DNA of 64,000 nucleotides from Deinococcus peraridilitoris DSM 19664 (GCF_000317835.1 NC_019793.1:2432001-2496000); one strand, 5' to 3'; positions 37,913 to 48,507 are shown, numbered from the stretch's first letter. Translations and numbers: made by a program. The notes: generated by a model from the letters alone, not told the origin.

Positions 37913-38972
37913 CTTTCCAGATGCTGCCGATGGGCTGCTGCTGCGTTACGCAGTGGAAACTGCCGCCCCCGCGAATGATCTCGCGTGAGGGCAAACCGAT
38001 CACTTCGCGTCCCGGAAACAGCGGACGCAGAATGTCGAGGGCCCGCTCGTCGTTGGGATCGAGGTAGGTCGGTACCACCACGAAACCGTTGCCGATGTAG
38101 AAGTTCGCGTACGTGGGCGGCAGGCGTCCCTCAGGTCCTTCCAGGCGGCGCCGCGGCAGTGGCAGCTCCACGATCTCGAAGGGACGTCCCTGAAGGTCGG
38201 TAAACGTCCTGAGGCGTTCGAGGTTCGCCTGCATGGTGGCGTGGTTGGCGTCCCGCGTATCCTCCTCGACGCTGGTGACGAGGGTGTGCGGACCGACGAA
38301 GCGGGTGATGGTGTCGATGTGGCCGTCGGTGTGGTCGCCCTCCAGGCCCTCGTCGAGCCACAGCAGCTTCTCGATGCCCAGAAAGTCACGCAGCAGCGCG
38401 GCAATGCCGTCCTTGGTGAGGCCCGGATTACGCTCCGGGGACAGCAGGCACGAGCGGGTGGTCAGCGCCACGCCTTCACCGTTGAGTTCCAGGCTGCCGC
38501 CTTCCATCACGACGCCCTGATCCCAATGGGCAGCGCCCAGATACCCGGCGAGCGCCTCGGGAGCCAGGGTGTCGCGCCGGTAATGGTACTTGCCGCCCCA
38601 GGCGTTGAATTCCCAATTGACAAAAGACACCTCGTCCGGCCCACTCTCCCGGGGCCGGGTCACGAACAGGGGGCCGTTGTCACGAAACCACACGTCATCG
38701 AGGGGGACACGGTGAAGGGTTACGCGCACGCCCTCCAGCCGCGCGCGCGCGTCGCGTTCGGACTCCTCGTCGCGCACCAGCAGATGCACAGCCTCAAATT
38801 GGCTGATGGTCCGCACCAGTTGCGCGAATTCCGTGCGGACCCCTTCGAGCGCACCGAACCACAACTCATCGTCGGCAGGCCAGCTGGTCCAGGTGGCGGC
38901 GTGCTCGGTCCACTCGGCGGGCATGCGGAATCCGAGTTCGAGCGGGGTCGGGGAGGCGTTGAGGTGCTTCAC
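37890..38972 (-). CDS. aguA: agmatine deiminase
   Basis: 360 residues, pentein fold. It converts agmatine to N-carbamoylputrescine and ammonia. Visible features are 'MPAEWTEHAATWTSWP' (about 17-32), 'VWFRDNGPLFV' (active-site Asp), 'EGDHTDGHIDTITRF' (catalytic His), and the nucleophile Cys about 341 in 'GGGSFHCVTQQQP'. GTG 38972 is set by an AGGAG nine bases upstream. First gene of the aguA-aguB pair, supplying putrescine from arginine-derived agmatine. Confidence 0.94.
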
Positions 38973-39059
38973 GGTGTTCTCCTGAAGGCCGAAGTTTCGA
39001 GGGGCAAGGTGCGAGTCAGGGATGCCCCAGCCTCACGCGCATCACGAATCCCCCTTATA

Positions 39060-39665
39060 TCACCCTGGGGAACGCGGCATGTGACCCAGGTCACCGCGTG
39101 TGGGGCGAAGCCCGGGTGGGCCCGTGCCGTCCGGCGCTTCGCCCCGCCGAAGCAGGGAATAAGGATTCACCGCCTCTCCGGACGGCCTGTAGACGCCGTA
39201 GTGCAGGTGCGGCGGCGTGCCCCGCGCGTTGCCCGAGCTTCCCACGACCCCGATCACGTCGCCCGCCTTCAGCCAGCTGCCCGGAGACAGCCCCGACGGT
39301 CGGTCCAGGTGCGCGTAATAATGGCGGTATCCCGCGGGGCCCATCACCATCACCGTGTGGCCGCCCAGCGTGTTTTCGCCGACCCGTATGACCATCCCGC
39401 GCGTGGTGGCGTGCACGGGTGTGCCACGTGGAGCAAAGATATCCACGCCCTCATGGCGTCGCCCGTTGCCCCGGGCCGCTCCCCAGGTGTCCGAGAAGCG
39501 CTGTCCGGGGAGCGGATGCTCAAGGCTGCCCGCTGTGGGCGGCGACGCGCGCCACAGCTGGGCCACACGGGCCGCGTTTTTCAGGTAGGGATAAAGAAAA
39601 TAGCCCAGCGTGACCAGCAGCGTCAGGGTAAACAGGGTGGGCAGCAGGCGGCGCATGTGCCTCAT
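39060..39665 (-). CDS. membrane-anchored M23 family metallopeptidase
   Basis: 201 residues. A single N-terminal membrane segment (about 7-27) serves as anchor or uncleaved signal. The peptidase domain has the zinc motifs 'RRHEGVDIF' (His-x3-Asp) and 'PPHLHYGVY' (His-x-His), and '[21 protein letters not shown]' in between, as in LytM/lysostaphin-type enzymes. These cleave peptide crosslinks of peptidoglycan on the outer face of the membrane. Length is short, a bare catalytic domain. A GGGAG lies before ATG 39665. Confidence 0.85.
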   Translation of the reverse strand: MRHMRRLLPTLFTLTLLVTLGYFLYPYLKNAARVAQLWRASPPTAGSLEHPLPGQRFSDTWGAARGNGRRHEGVDIFAPRGTPVHATTRGMVIRVGENTLGGHTVMVMGPAGYRHYYAHLDRPSGLSPGSWLKAGDVIGVVGSSGNARGTPPHLHYGVYRPSGEAVNPYSLLRRGEAPDGTGPPGLRPTRGDLGHMPRSPG

Positions 39666-39715
39666 GCTCTCCCAGACCGATGAGGACCCGCACAGTCCGC
39701 CAGGACCAGCGCCAA

Positions 39716-39749
39716 AGTGCGCTTGGTCAGGCAGTGCGCTTGGTCAGGC
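39716..39749. repeat. 17-bp tandem repeat, two copies
   Basis: AGTGCGCTTGGTCAGGC occurs twice in direct succession (39716-39732, 39733-39749) between the M23 and kinase-like genes. Significance unknown. Confidence 0.6.
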
Positions 39750-39826
39750 CGCCCGTCGCTTCGCTTGTTCCCGGAACGTGACGGGAGACGGGAACGTGAC
39801 GATGCGGCCCTGCCAGGCGGCTCGAA

Positions 39827-41833
39827 TCAGCGTGGTGTCGACGGAAAGGCCAGAAAGAAGGTCGCGCCGTCATCGGAACGAAATTCAGCCCAGGCACGAC
39901 CGCCGTGCCGACCCATGATGCGGCGCACGTTGGGCAGGCCAATGCCATGGCCGGCGTGCTCGCTGCGCAGGCCCGTCGTGAACGGATCCTCGGCCAAATG
40001 GGACTCGCAGCCCGTGCCGTTGTTCCGAACCCACACCACCAGTTCGTTTGGCTCTTCCCAGCAACCCACCTCGATCAGGGCGTCCGGACGTCCGGCGGTG
40101 GCTTCGAGCGCGTTGAGCAGCAGCTCGGCCAGAACCTGACGCAGCAGCAGCGGGTCACCCTGCACGCTGCTCAGTTCGTGTACACGCCACGTCAGGTGCC
40201 GTCCACGGCTGATGGGTTCCAGGTCGCTGCGGACCTGCACCACCAGCGGCGTCAGGGCCACCGGTGTGAGGCGCAGCTGACGGTTTTCCAGTTGCGCCAG
40301 ATGCCGCAGATCACCTGCCAGGTGCGACAGGCGTGACGTTTCATCGCGTGCCAGGCTGAAATGGTAGCGCGTCCGCTCATCGAGCTGCCCGCCGAGCTGC
40401 TGATTCACCCGCTTCTCGATGAGCGCCAGCACGCTGCCAATACGGCGCAGCGGTTCTTCGAGATCGTTGGCGAGGGAACTCGTCAGCGCACGCAGTTCGG
40501 CGTTGAGGTCCTGCCAGCGGCGGGTCCGCTCGGCGACACGCCCTTCGAGTGCGGCGTTGAGTGCCTGCAGGGCCTGCGCCGACTCGTGCTGTTCGGTCAC
40601 GTCCTGCACCATGAGGCCCACCCCATCCACGCCACTGTCCCGCTGGCCGGGAATGGGATAAAAACTGACGCGGCAGTGACGCTCGGGACTGGTGGGATTG
40701 GCGGGCAGCCGCACCTCCAGGTCCAGCAGGGCACGTGCGCCCTGCTGGACCTGCGCGATCAGGGGTTCGGCCCACGTGGCCAGCTGCGGCACTACCTCTG
40801 CCAGCGTGCGCCCGGTGTGCGCCTCGACGCTGACACCGTGAAACGCAGCCAGTTGCTCGTTGACCCGCACGAAGCGCCCCTGCCGATCGAGAAAGCCCAG
40901 ACCGACCGGCGCAGCACCCAGCACCGAGGAAAGCTGCGCCATGACCCGTTCGCGCTCGCCCTGGGCACGCTGCTCGCCGTGCCATAAGCGTGACCGTTCC
41001 AGCGCCTGCGCGGTCTGGGCGGCCACCTTTTCCAGCAAGGCGCGATCCTCACGCGGCAGTTCACGCGGATCGCCAAAGGTCACCACCAGGGCCCCGATCA
41101 CCCGCTCCTCGAACATCAGCGGAACGCAGGCGAGGAGCAGGGGGTCGTGAGATGAAGGGTCGGGTTCCGGCAACAGTGCCTGCGTCACCACGAGCTGGCC
41201 CCCGTGCACCACCTGCGCCAGGGTCTCGCCACCCTCCATTCTGATGCCGCTCCAGTGAAGGAAGGCCGCCGCATCGTGGCCGAGCGCACCGACGACGATG
41301 GGCGCGGAACGGTCCTGACAGCACAACACCCCTCCGCCCAGCGCGCCCAGGCCGGCACGCAACTCGGTTGTCACGATCCGGGCTACCTCAGCCGCCTCGA
41401 TTTTCGTGGACAGGGCCGAGGTGATGCGCTGCAGCGTGCGCTCGTGTTGTTCGGCGGTCTTGAGGGCGTGAATGTCATGGCAGGTCCCCACCCAATACAG
41501 CAGCAGGCCAGTTTCATCGAGCACACCACGGGCCTGGGCGCACAACCAGCGGTAGGTGCCGTCGAATCGCCGCAGGCGAAATTCGCATTCGTAAGGATGC
41601 CCATCCAGCCAGGACTGTTGCCAGCGCTCCAGCACCCGTTCACGGTCGTCCGGGTGGATGGCATGCTTGAAGCCGTAGCCGAGCAGCTCTTCGCGCGTGC
41701 GTCCTGTGAAGCTCTCAAATTCACGGTTGATGAAGATGTTGGCGCCGTTCGGGTCGCTGCACCAGACGATCTGTGGCAGCAGTTCGAACGGTCCGAACTC
41801 TGCCTGTGACAACGAACTTGACGGGGAAGCCAT
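39827..41833 (-). CDS. PAS-GAF-PAS histidine-kinase-like protein with degenerate catalytic residues
   Basis: 668 residues, no membrane segment. PAS 1 (about 18-128, 'GRTREELLGYGFKHAIHPDD'), GAF (about 135-285), PAS 2 (about 300-415), a coiled linker, a HisKA-like helical pair (about 445-515) and an HATPase domain (about 550-665). The expected phospho-acceptor is Asn456: the motif reads 'SSLANDLEEPLRRIG' where active kinases have Ser-His-Asp-Leu. The G1 box reads 'VRNNGTG' (Asn604 in place of the adenine-binding Asp). N-box Asn574 and G2 'GHGIGL' are kept. It is probably a sensor without His phosphorylation. No response regulator is adjacent. Confidence 0.85.
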   Translation of the reverse strand: MASPSSSLSQAEFGPFELLPQIVWCSDPNGANIFINREFESFTGRTREELLGYGFKHAIHPDDRERVLERWQQSWLDGHPYECEFRLRRFDGTYRWLCAQARGVLDETGLLLYWVGTCHDIHALKTAEQHERTLQRITSALSTKIEAAEVARIVTTELRAGLGALGGGVLCCQDRSAPIVVGALGHDAAAFLHWSGIRMEGGETLAQVVHGGQLVVTQALLPEPDPSSHDPLLLACVPLMFEERVIGALVVTFGDPRELPREDRALLEKVAAQTAQALERSRLWHGEQRAQGERERVMAQLSSVLGAAPVGLGFLDRQGRFVRVNEQLAAFHGVSVEAHTGRTLAEVVPQLATWAEPLIAQVQQGARALLDLEVRLPANPTSPERHCRVSFYPIPGQRDSGVDGVGLMVQDVTEQHESAQALQALNAALEGRVAERTRRWQDLNAELRALTSSLANDLEEPLRRIGSVLALIEKRVNQQLGGQLDERTRYHFSLARDETSRLSHLAGDLRHLAQLENRQLRLTPVALTPLVVQVRSDLEPISRGRHLTWRVHELSSVQGDPLLLRQVLAELLLNALEATAGRPDALIEVGCWEEPNELVVWVRNNGTGCESHLAEDPFTTGLRSEHAGHGIGLPNVRRIMGRHGGRAWAEFRSDDGATFFLAFPSTPR

Positions 41834-42022
41834 GAGTAGACTTAATCTAGCGGCTAAGTTAAGTGAGATTGTTCTTTTGACAACTTAATATTTGGGAGGC
41901 TCTCCAGGACGCTGGTCGCGGAAAGACGGCGTTCGGCACGTACCTTGTCCGTCTCTCAACTGCTCGCGCCGGCTTCTGCCCTGACTTGGCCTGCGCGCGT
42001 CCGGCGCGCCCTACACTGAGAC

Positions 42023-43456
<1,434 letters not shown>

Positions 43457-43464
43457 GCATAAAG

Positions 43465-43520
43465 CGGTTGTCATAGACATTGATCGATTTTTGATCAATG
43501 TCTATGACCGAGTGGAACCG
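43465..43520. repeat. hairpin 1, 16-bp perfect stem with outer 5-bp stem
   Basis: The inner stem 43470-43485 with 43493-43508 (core CATAGACATTGATC) has loop GATTTTT. An outer CGGTT/AACCG (43465-43469 with 43516-43520) closes it across a 7-base bulge. The T-run is in the loop, so it is not a classical terminator. Confidence 0.7.
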
Positions 43521-43524
43521 CGCA

Positions 43525-43580
43525 GCGTCCAGAGCCGCCCAACGGGTCGCGCGAAGCGTCGCCCCTCGAGCTCTGGACGC
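43525..43580. repeat. hairpin 2, 11-bp stem
   Basis: GCGTCCAGAGC (43525-43535) pairs with GCTCTGGACGC (43570-43580) around a GC-rich 34-base loop. Confidence 0.6.
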
Positions 43581-43649
43581 GCCTTTAGCGCGGGGAGCGA
43601 GTAGACCCTGTGCTGGCGCGGATGGAAGCGGGCAGGCGTCCAGGGGGGC

Positions 43650-43709
43650 GTCCGTTCTGCCCAAGACAGTGGAATTGATGGAGTGTTGTTCTCCATCAAT
43701 GGAACGGAC
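43650..43709. repeat. hairpin 3, composite stem with bulge
   Basis: Outer GTCCGTTC/GAACGGAC (43650-43657 with 43702-43709) and inner ATTGATGGAG/CTCCATCAAT (43674-43683 with 43691-43700), loop TGTTGTT, with a one-sided bulge of 16 bases. The bulge-plus-two-stem design mirrors hairpin 1. Confidence 0.65.
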
Positions 43710-43790
43710 AAACGCTCCAGGGCACTCCAGGCTGAACCTCACTTCACGTCCCTGTCAGTCCAGCGCCATGACGGCTTCTTAAGGTGAGGC

Positions 43791-44831
43791 ATGAACACGC
43801 CGAAACCCTACAGGGATACGCTGCCCGGCACCTCATCCTCTGAGCGTCGCGTGCGGATGGTCAGAGCGGCCCTTGCCACAGCGGCGCTGTCCCTGGCCTC
43901 GGCAGCCGCTTTGCGGCTGGCGCGCAATCCGCGCACGCGCCAGGTGTTGTCGGGCAAGGTGGTGGTGATCACGGGCGCCTCGACGGGCATTGGCCGGGCG
44001 GTGGCGCTGGAGTGCGTGGCCCGCGGCGCCAAGGTCGTGCTGGCTGCCCGGAACGAGGCCGCGCTGGAGAAAGTCGCGCAGGAAGCGCGCAGTCTGGGCG
44101 GCGAAGCGCTGGTGGTCGCCACCGATGTCAGCGAGCGTCAGCAGGTGGAGAATCTGATTCACGCCGCCCAGGCCCACTACGGACGAATCGACGTAATGAT
44201 GAACCACGCCGGAGAATGGTTCCTGGACAGCGTGGAGCACAGCGAAGAACATCGTGTGCGCCACCTGATCGAGGTGAACGTGATGGGCGTTTTGAATGGT
44301 GTGCAGGCGGTGCTGCCCGTCATGCGCCGTCAGGGATTTGGTCACATCATCAACACCGCGTCGGTCGAAAGTCGGGTAGGCTTTCCTTACAGTGGCATTT
44401 ACGCGGGCAGCAAGGCCTTTGTGGAACTGATGACCCAGTCGCTGCGTCAGGAACTGATGCACGTTGAGAAAACGCCCATCAAGGTGACGGCCCTGCTGCC
44501 CACGGCCATTCGCACCCCCTTTTTCGACGAGGGTGACAACGTCAAGGCGGGCGGCAAGGGCATGCACCTGGTGCGGCCCGTCGCGGAGCCGACCACGGTG
44601 GCCAAGGCCATCGTGAACGCCATGGAGCACTACCGCCCGGTGGTGTACTCGCTGCCGCTCGGCAAGCAGTTCGCGCTGATGTACGACCTGCTGCCAGGCC
44701 TGACCGACCGCATGATGAGCCGCATGCGCACCGACGAGCACGCCAACGCCCTGAGCCACGCCGAGCGCGGCAGCCACCGTCAGGACCGTCCCATACCGCC
44801 CGTGGTCGAAAACGGTGTGTTGCGCGACTGA
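43791..44831 (+). CDS. short-chain dehydrogenase/reductase with N-terminal hydrophobic segment
   Basis: 346 residues. Residues about 22-45 are hydrophobic (signal-like or anchor). The Rossmann SDR domain follows: 'VVVITGASTGIGRAVALE' (NAD(P)), 'MMNHAGEWF' (NAG-like), catalytic Ser in 'IINTASVESRVGF', and 'YSGIYAGSKAFVELMTQSL' with Tyr-x3-Lys. The last about 50 residues are an extension with 'MYDLLPGLTDRMMSRMR'. The substrate is unknown. TAAGGT lies five bases before the ATG and overlaps an AAGGTGAGG ribosome site. Confidence 0.88.
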   Translation: MNTPKPYRDTLPGTSSSERRVRMVRAALATAALSLASAAALRLARNPRTRQVLSGKVVVITGASTGIGRAVALECVARGAKVVLAARNEAALEKVAQEARSLGGEALVVATDVSERQQVENLIHAAQAHYGRIDVMMNHAGEWFLDSVEHSEEHRVRHLIEVNVMGVLNGVQAVLPVMRRQGFGHIINTASVESRVGFPYSGIYAGSKAFVELMTQSLRQELMHVEKTPIKVTALLPTAIRTPFFDEGDNVKAGGKGMHLVRPVAEPTTVAKAIVNAMEHYRPVVYSLPLGKQFALMYDLLPGLTDRMMSRMRTDEHANALSHAERGSHRQDRPIPPVVENGVLRD

Positions 44832-44993
44832 TCCAAGGCGCACAGCGGGCATGAACAGCACTGATGTGTTCTGCGGTGTGGCCTGCAAGCAGGCGGTCGC
44901 TGCCCGGGCCGCCTGTCATTCGTCATTGACTTGCTTCAGGGCCGGGAGGGCTATACGGGAATGCTGGTATTGGCAAACTGGTAGCGTTTGTGC

Positions 44994-45854
44994 ATGCCCC
45001 TGCGCCGCTCCGCCCTGTACGTTCCTGGGGACAAACCCCGCGCCCTCGAAAAAGCACGCGCCCTGAACGCCGACCTGCTGATTCTGGATCTCGAAGACGC
45101 CGTCGCGCCCGAATACAAGGTCGCGGCGCGCGAGCAGGTCCGGGAGGCGTTGCGCCAGGGTTTTCCACGTGACCGCGAGGTGCTGGTGCGCCTCAACGCC
45201 CTGAGTACCCTCTGGGGTGACGACGACCTGCAGATGCTGTTGGGAGCGGCGCCGCACGGCATCGTCCTTCCCAAAGCCGAGGACCCAGCCGAAGTGCGCT
45301 CGCTCAACCTGGGCATTCCCCTGTGGCTCACCATCGAAACGCCCCGGGGGGTCTTGCGGTTGGAGGAACTGGCGGCCGTGCGGGGTGTAGCCGGGCTCGT
45401 GATGGGTACGTCGGATCTGGTGCGCGAACTGCGGGCCCGGCACACGCCGGGGCGGGAGGGGCTGCTGTTCGCGCTTTCCAAAACCGTGACCTGTGCGCGC
45501 GCCTTTGGTTTGACGGTGCTCGACGGTGTCTACCTGGACTTTCGGGATCAGGAAGGGTTCGCGCGGGCCTGCGCGCAAGGACGGGATCTGGGTTTTGACG
45601 GCAAGACGGTCATTCACCCAGGGCAGCTGGAAACGGTCAACCGCGTCTTTGCCCCGAGCGCGGGCGAGGTGCAGCGGGCGCGTGAAGTGCTGTCCGCCTG
45701 GCAGGACGCCCGCGCCGAAGGAAAAAGTGTCGCGGTGTACGCAGGGCAGCTGATCGAGCAGCTTCACGTGAGCGAAGCGCAGGAAGTGCTCCGGCTTGCC
45801 GCCGAGGTGGCCGCCCGTGGCGTTCACGAGCGCGATTCCTCAGAGCAGTTCTGA
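44994..45854 (+). CDS. CitE-like HpcH/HpaI family lyase
   Basis: 286 residues from ATG 44994, six bases after TAGCGT (44982-44987). A GTG two codons earlier is less likely. TIM-barrel signatures: 'RSALYVPGDKPRALEKA' (about 4-20), 'LLILDLEDAVAPEYK' (metal Asp/Glu), 'RLNALSTLWGDDDLQMLL', 'LTIETPRGVL' (metal Glu), and 'GFDGKTVIHPGQLETVN' (CoA region). Members cleave citramalyl-CoA, malyl-CoA or related thioesters. No citrate lyase alpha or gamma subunits are nearby, so it is a stand-alone CitE-like enzyme. Confidence 0.87.
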   Translation: MPLRRSALYVPGDKPRALEKARALNADLLILDLEDAVAPEYKVAAREQVREALRQGFPRDREVLVRLNALSTLWGDDDLQMLLGAAPHGIVLPKAEDPAEVRSLNLGIPLWLTIETPRGVLRLEELAAVRGVAGLVMGTSDLVRELRARHTPGREGLLFALSKTVTCARAFGLTVLDGVYLDFRDQEGFARACAQGRDLGFDGKTVIHPGQLETVNRVFAPSAGEVQRAREVLSAWQDARAEGKSVAVYAGQLIEQLHVSEAQEVLRLAAEVAARGVHERDSSEQF

Positions 45855-46085
45855 GTTCCCTTGTGCAGGCGTGCGGCGTTTTGAGCGCTCGTTCACCATG
45901 AGCCGATGACCACGCTCTTTTAAGGCCCCTGTCATCTGTCTAGATGGGTTTCGGGGATTAACTGAAAAGGCAGGCCAGAAGATGCTGCTTTTTGCAGGAT
46001 CACGCACGTTCAGGACCACGCCGCGCCAGTGGCGAGGAGTTGGGTCCGGTGGCCCGAGGCCGGCGGATTCCGGCAAGGAGGACGT

Positions 46086-47345
46086 ATGACGAACCGTGAT
46101 GACGACCGTAATATGCGAGGTCGCTACGACCGCGACGACCGTGACATGGACCGCGAGCGCATGCGCTCGGGCGACGACTGGGCTTACCGACAGTCCGGCG
46201 GGTACCGCAATGCCGATTCCGGTTACGGCAATCAGGACCGCTCGGGCATGGGTTCCATGCGTCACCAGGACAGGCGCGACCGTGATTCGGGCTGGCATGA
46301 CGGGGACACCTCAGGGCGCACGGACGAGCGTTACCGCAATGACCGCTCGTACGACACTGACCGCAATGAGCGCGGTTCCTCAATCGGCAATTCCTACCAG
46401 CGCGGCCTGGGTGGCCTGGGCAATCACAATCCCGAGCGTCAGATGGGCAACCAGGACCGGGGGGGTATGAGCGGCCTGGGATACGACGGCCCCGGGTATG
46501 GCGGCATGAGCGCCGGTGAGGGCTATGGCAGCACGGGCGGCCAGGGGTACAGCGCTCAGGGAGGTCAGGGCCGCATGGACCCGCAGGGAGCCGGGCGTAT
46601 GGGTGGCCGCGAAGGCTACGGCGGCATGCCCGAGCGCAACCGTGACTTCGACCAGCCCGGCATGGGTCAGGGGGTTTACGGCAACCGCGACCAGGGGTAC
46701 GGGATGGGTGAGTCGCGCAGCACCTACGGTGACCGCGACATGGGCAACCTGGAACGCGATTCGTACGGTCGGGGAAGCACCATGCGCTCTCGGGGCAATT
46801 TTGGTCAGGACCAGGGATCGATGGGCCAGAGCTCGATGCGTCAGGGCCAGCACTACGGACGCGGCCCCAAGAACTACCAACGCAGCGACGACCGGATTCG
46901 TGAGGAAGTCAGCGAGCATCTCACGTACCATCACGATATTGACGCCACTGACATCGAAGTGCAGGTGCAGGGCGGCGAGGTCACCTTGACCGGCACGGTA
47001 CAAGACCGCCGTCAGAAGCGGCTGGCCGAGGACATTGCCGAGGACATTCGCGGCGTTCGTGATGTTCACAACCACATCCGCGTTCAGTCGGGCATGAGCG
47101 GAAACGGGATGCAGGGTGGAATGCAGGGCAGCACCATGGTCGTGGCCCCCGCGCACACCGGTGAAGTGCAGCGTGACGACCAGGGCGGCCTGTCCGGTGG
47201 ATCGGGCGTCACCCCGATGAGCACCACGCAGATGTCCGGCGGGGACTCGACCAACATGACTACTCCCGGCACTACCACGGGCAGCAACCCTGGCGCGACC
47301 ATCGAGCCGATTCACTCGCTCAACTCCGACGACGACAAGCGCTGA
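46086..47345 (+). CDS. BON-domain protein with long disordered N-terminus
   Basis: 419 residues from ATG 46086 with AAGGAGG five bases upstream. Residues about 1-265 are low-complexity, rich in Gly, Arg, Asp, Tyr, Met, Gln and Asn, with irregular 'GYG', 'NQDRGG' and 'MGxxxR' units. A single BON domain spans about 268-335 ('RIREEVSEHLTYHHDID', 'VQVQGGEVTLTGTVQDR'), then a Thr/Gly/Ser-rich tail. BON domains bind membranes or phospholipid. There is no signal peptide. It is likely a stress or desiccation protein by analogy with similar Deinococcus proteins. A very long terminator follows. Confidence 0.8.
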   Translation: MTNRDDDRNMRGRYDRDDRDMDRERMRSGDDWAYRQSGGYRNADSGYGNQDRSGMGSMRHQDRRDRDSGWHDGDTSGRTDERYRNDRSYDTDRNERGSSIGNSYQRGLGGLGNHNPERQMGNQDRGGMSGLGYDGPGYGGMSAGEGYGSTGGQGYSAQGGQGRMDPQGAGRMGGREGYGGMPERNRDFDQPGMGQGVYGNRDQGYGMGESRSTYGDRDMGNLERDSYGRGSTMRSRGNFGQDQGSMGQSSMRQGQHYGRGPKNYQRSDDRIREEVSEHLTYHHDIDATDIEVQVQGGEVTLTGTVQDRRQKRLAEDIAEDIRGVRDVHNHIRVQSGMSGNGMQGGMQGSTMVVAPAHTGEVQRDDQGGLSGGSGVTPMSTTQMSGGDSTNMTTPGTTTGSNPGATIEPIHSLNSDDDKR

Positions 47346-47356
47346 GAACGACAAGC

Positions 47357-47413
47357 GCGGAGTCAGCAAAAAGGATGGAGCGCTCAGCGCTCCATCCTTT
47401 TTGCTGACTCCGC
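47357..47413 (+). terminator. 27-bp perfect stem terminator
   Basis: A perfect 27-bp stem (47357-47383 with 47387-47413, loop TCA) with an internal A5/T5 tract, 12 bases after the BON gene stop. It is unusually long for a terminator, and the message 3' end would be highly stable. Confidence 0.8.
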
Positions 47414-47508
47414 CTGGAGTCAACAGGTGTTGGTGAAGATGAATTACTGTCCTCACCCGTCGGTCCTCAAATAGAAACAATCGGCGCGTAAGGTTCAAGG
47501 AGGTCTGA

Positions 47509-48348
47509 ATGACGAGCAGTCAGGAGCAGCGACGGGTGACCCCACTGCCCGAAGCCCAGGATTACCGGGGCCGTGGGCGTCTCGAAGGAAAGATCGCTAT
47601 CATCACGGGCGCCGACTCGGGCATCGGTCAGGGCACCGCCATCGAGTTCGCCCGGGAAGGTGCGGATGTCGCGATCACCTACCTGCATGACGGGTCGGGC
47701 GCCGAACGGACACGGGGCGAAGTGGAAGCGGCCGGACGGCGGGCACTTGTTGTGCAACTCGATCAGCGCGATCCGGGCAGCGTGGCGCGGCTTTTTGAGC
47801 AAGTCGAACTGGAACTGGGAACGCCGTTCATTCTGGTGAACAACGCGGCCATCAGCGGCGCGCAGAAAAGCGTGGTCGACCTGACCCCCGAAGAGTGGGA
47901 CGACGCTATCAAGTCCGATCTGTACGGCCCTTTTTACTGCTGTCAGCACTTCATCCGCGCGCGCCGCCGGGCAGGAGGGCGCGGCAAGCTCATCAACGTC
48001 ACGTCAGTGCACGAGGAAATTCCTTCGCAAGGTGCGGGCGCCTATGACGCGGCCAAAGGCGCGGTGCGCAACCTCACCCGCACCCTTGCGCTGGAACTCG
48101 CAGCCGACCTGATCAACGTCAACAACATCGCGCCGGGCATGATCCTCACACCCATGAACCAGGAAGCCATCGACGATCCTGACAAATACGCCGAACAGGT
48201 GCAAAGCATTCCCCTGAAGCGGGCCGGTCTGCCGTGGGAAATCGGGCGTCTGGCTGTCTTTCTGGCGTCGGATGACGCGGACTACGTGCACGGAACGACC
48301 TTCACGATGGACGGCGGTCTGGAGCAGCAGCAAGGCCAGGGCGCCTGA
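47509..48348 (+). CDS. SDR family oxidoreductase (YhdF/glucose dehydrogenase-like)
   Basis: 279 residues. The N-terminal tail 'PLPEAQDYRGRGRLEGK' is typical of the YhdF/YghA-type SDR subgroup. 'AIITGADSGIGQGTAIEF' binds NAD(P), 'LVNNAAISGAQKSV' is the NNAG region, and catalytic Ser, Tyr and Lys lie in 'INVTSVHEEIPSQGAGAYDAAKG'. The C-terminal 'VHGTTFTMDGGLEQQQ' is canonical. The family is associated with general stress and sugar or aldehyde oxidation. AAGGAGG lies before ATG 47509. A 48-residue ORF and the persulfide dioxygenase follow, probably as one operon. Confidence 0.9.
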   Translation: MTSSQEQRRVTPLPEAQDYRGRGRLEGKIAIITGADSGIGQGTAIEFAREGADVAITYLHDGSGAERTRGEVEAAGRRALVVQLDQRDPGSVARLFEQVELELGTPFILVNNAAISGAQKSVVDLTPEEWDDAIKSDLYGPFYCCQHFIRARRRAGGRGKLINVTSVHEEIPSQGAGAYDAAKGAVRNLTRTLALELAADLINVNNIAPGMILTPMNQEAIDDPDKYAEQVQSIPLKRAGLPWEIGRLAVFLASDDADYVHGTTFTMDGGLEQQQGQGA

Positions 48349-48360
48349 AAGGAGAACACG

Positions 48361-48507
48361 GTGGACAACATCTTCAGCACCTTTCGTGAACAGATGCCCG
48401 TCCTCGACGCTCAGGGAGAATGGGTGGGCGTGGCCGAAGGCGAAAAACCCAGGGCCGTGCGCGGCGAAGTGACGCGGTCATGCCGTGAGGAGTTGAATCC
48501 GGCGTGA
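48361..48507 (+). CDS. 48-residue DUF2171-like fragment
   Basis: GTG 48361 follows AAAGGAG by six bases and lies 12 bases after the SDR stop. The product starts 'MDNIFSTFREQMPVLDAQGE' and then 'WVGVAEGEKPRAV', matching the first half of DUF2171 ('...M.V.D..G..VG.V'). It then ends abruptly in a charged tail. Its TGA overlaps the GTG of the next gene (GTGA), so it may act as a translational coupler or be a truncated DUF2171 gene kept in the operon. Confidence 0.55.
   Translation: MDNIFSTFREQMPVLDAQGEWVGVAEGEKPRAVRGEVTRSCREELNPA

Larger units (their letters stand above)
43457..43790. other. intergenic region with three long hairpins
   Basis: No gene. It holds three successive stem-loops (43465-43520, 43525-43580, 43650-43709), detailed separately, and then TAAGGT (43780-43785) with GAGGC before the SDR start. 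Plausible roles are termination, protein binding or a dispersed repeat. Confidence 0.6.

Noticed and set aside
38241..39683. 480-codon plus-strand frame spanning aguA and the M23 peptidase antisense
   Set aside because: Runs across two well-supported minus-strand genes and their spacer, with shadow composition.
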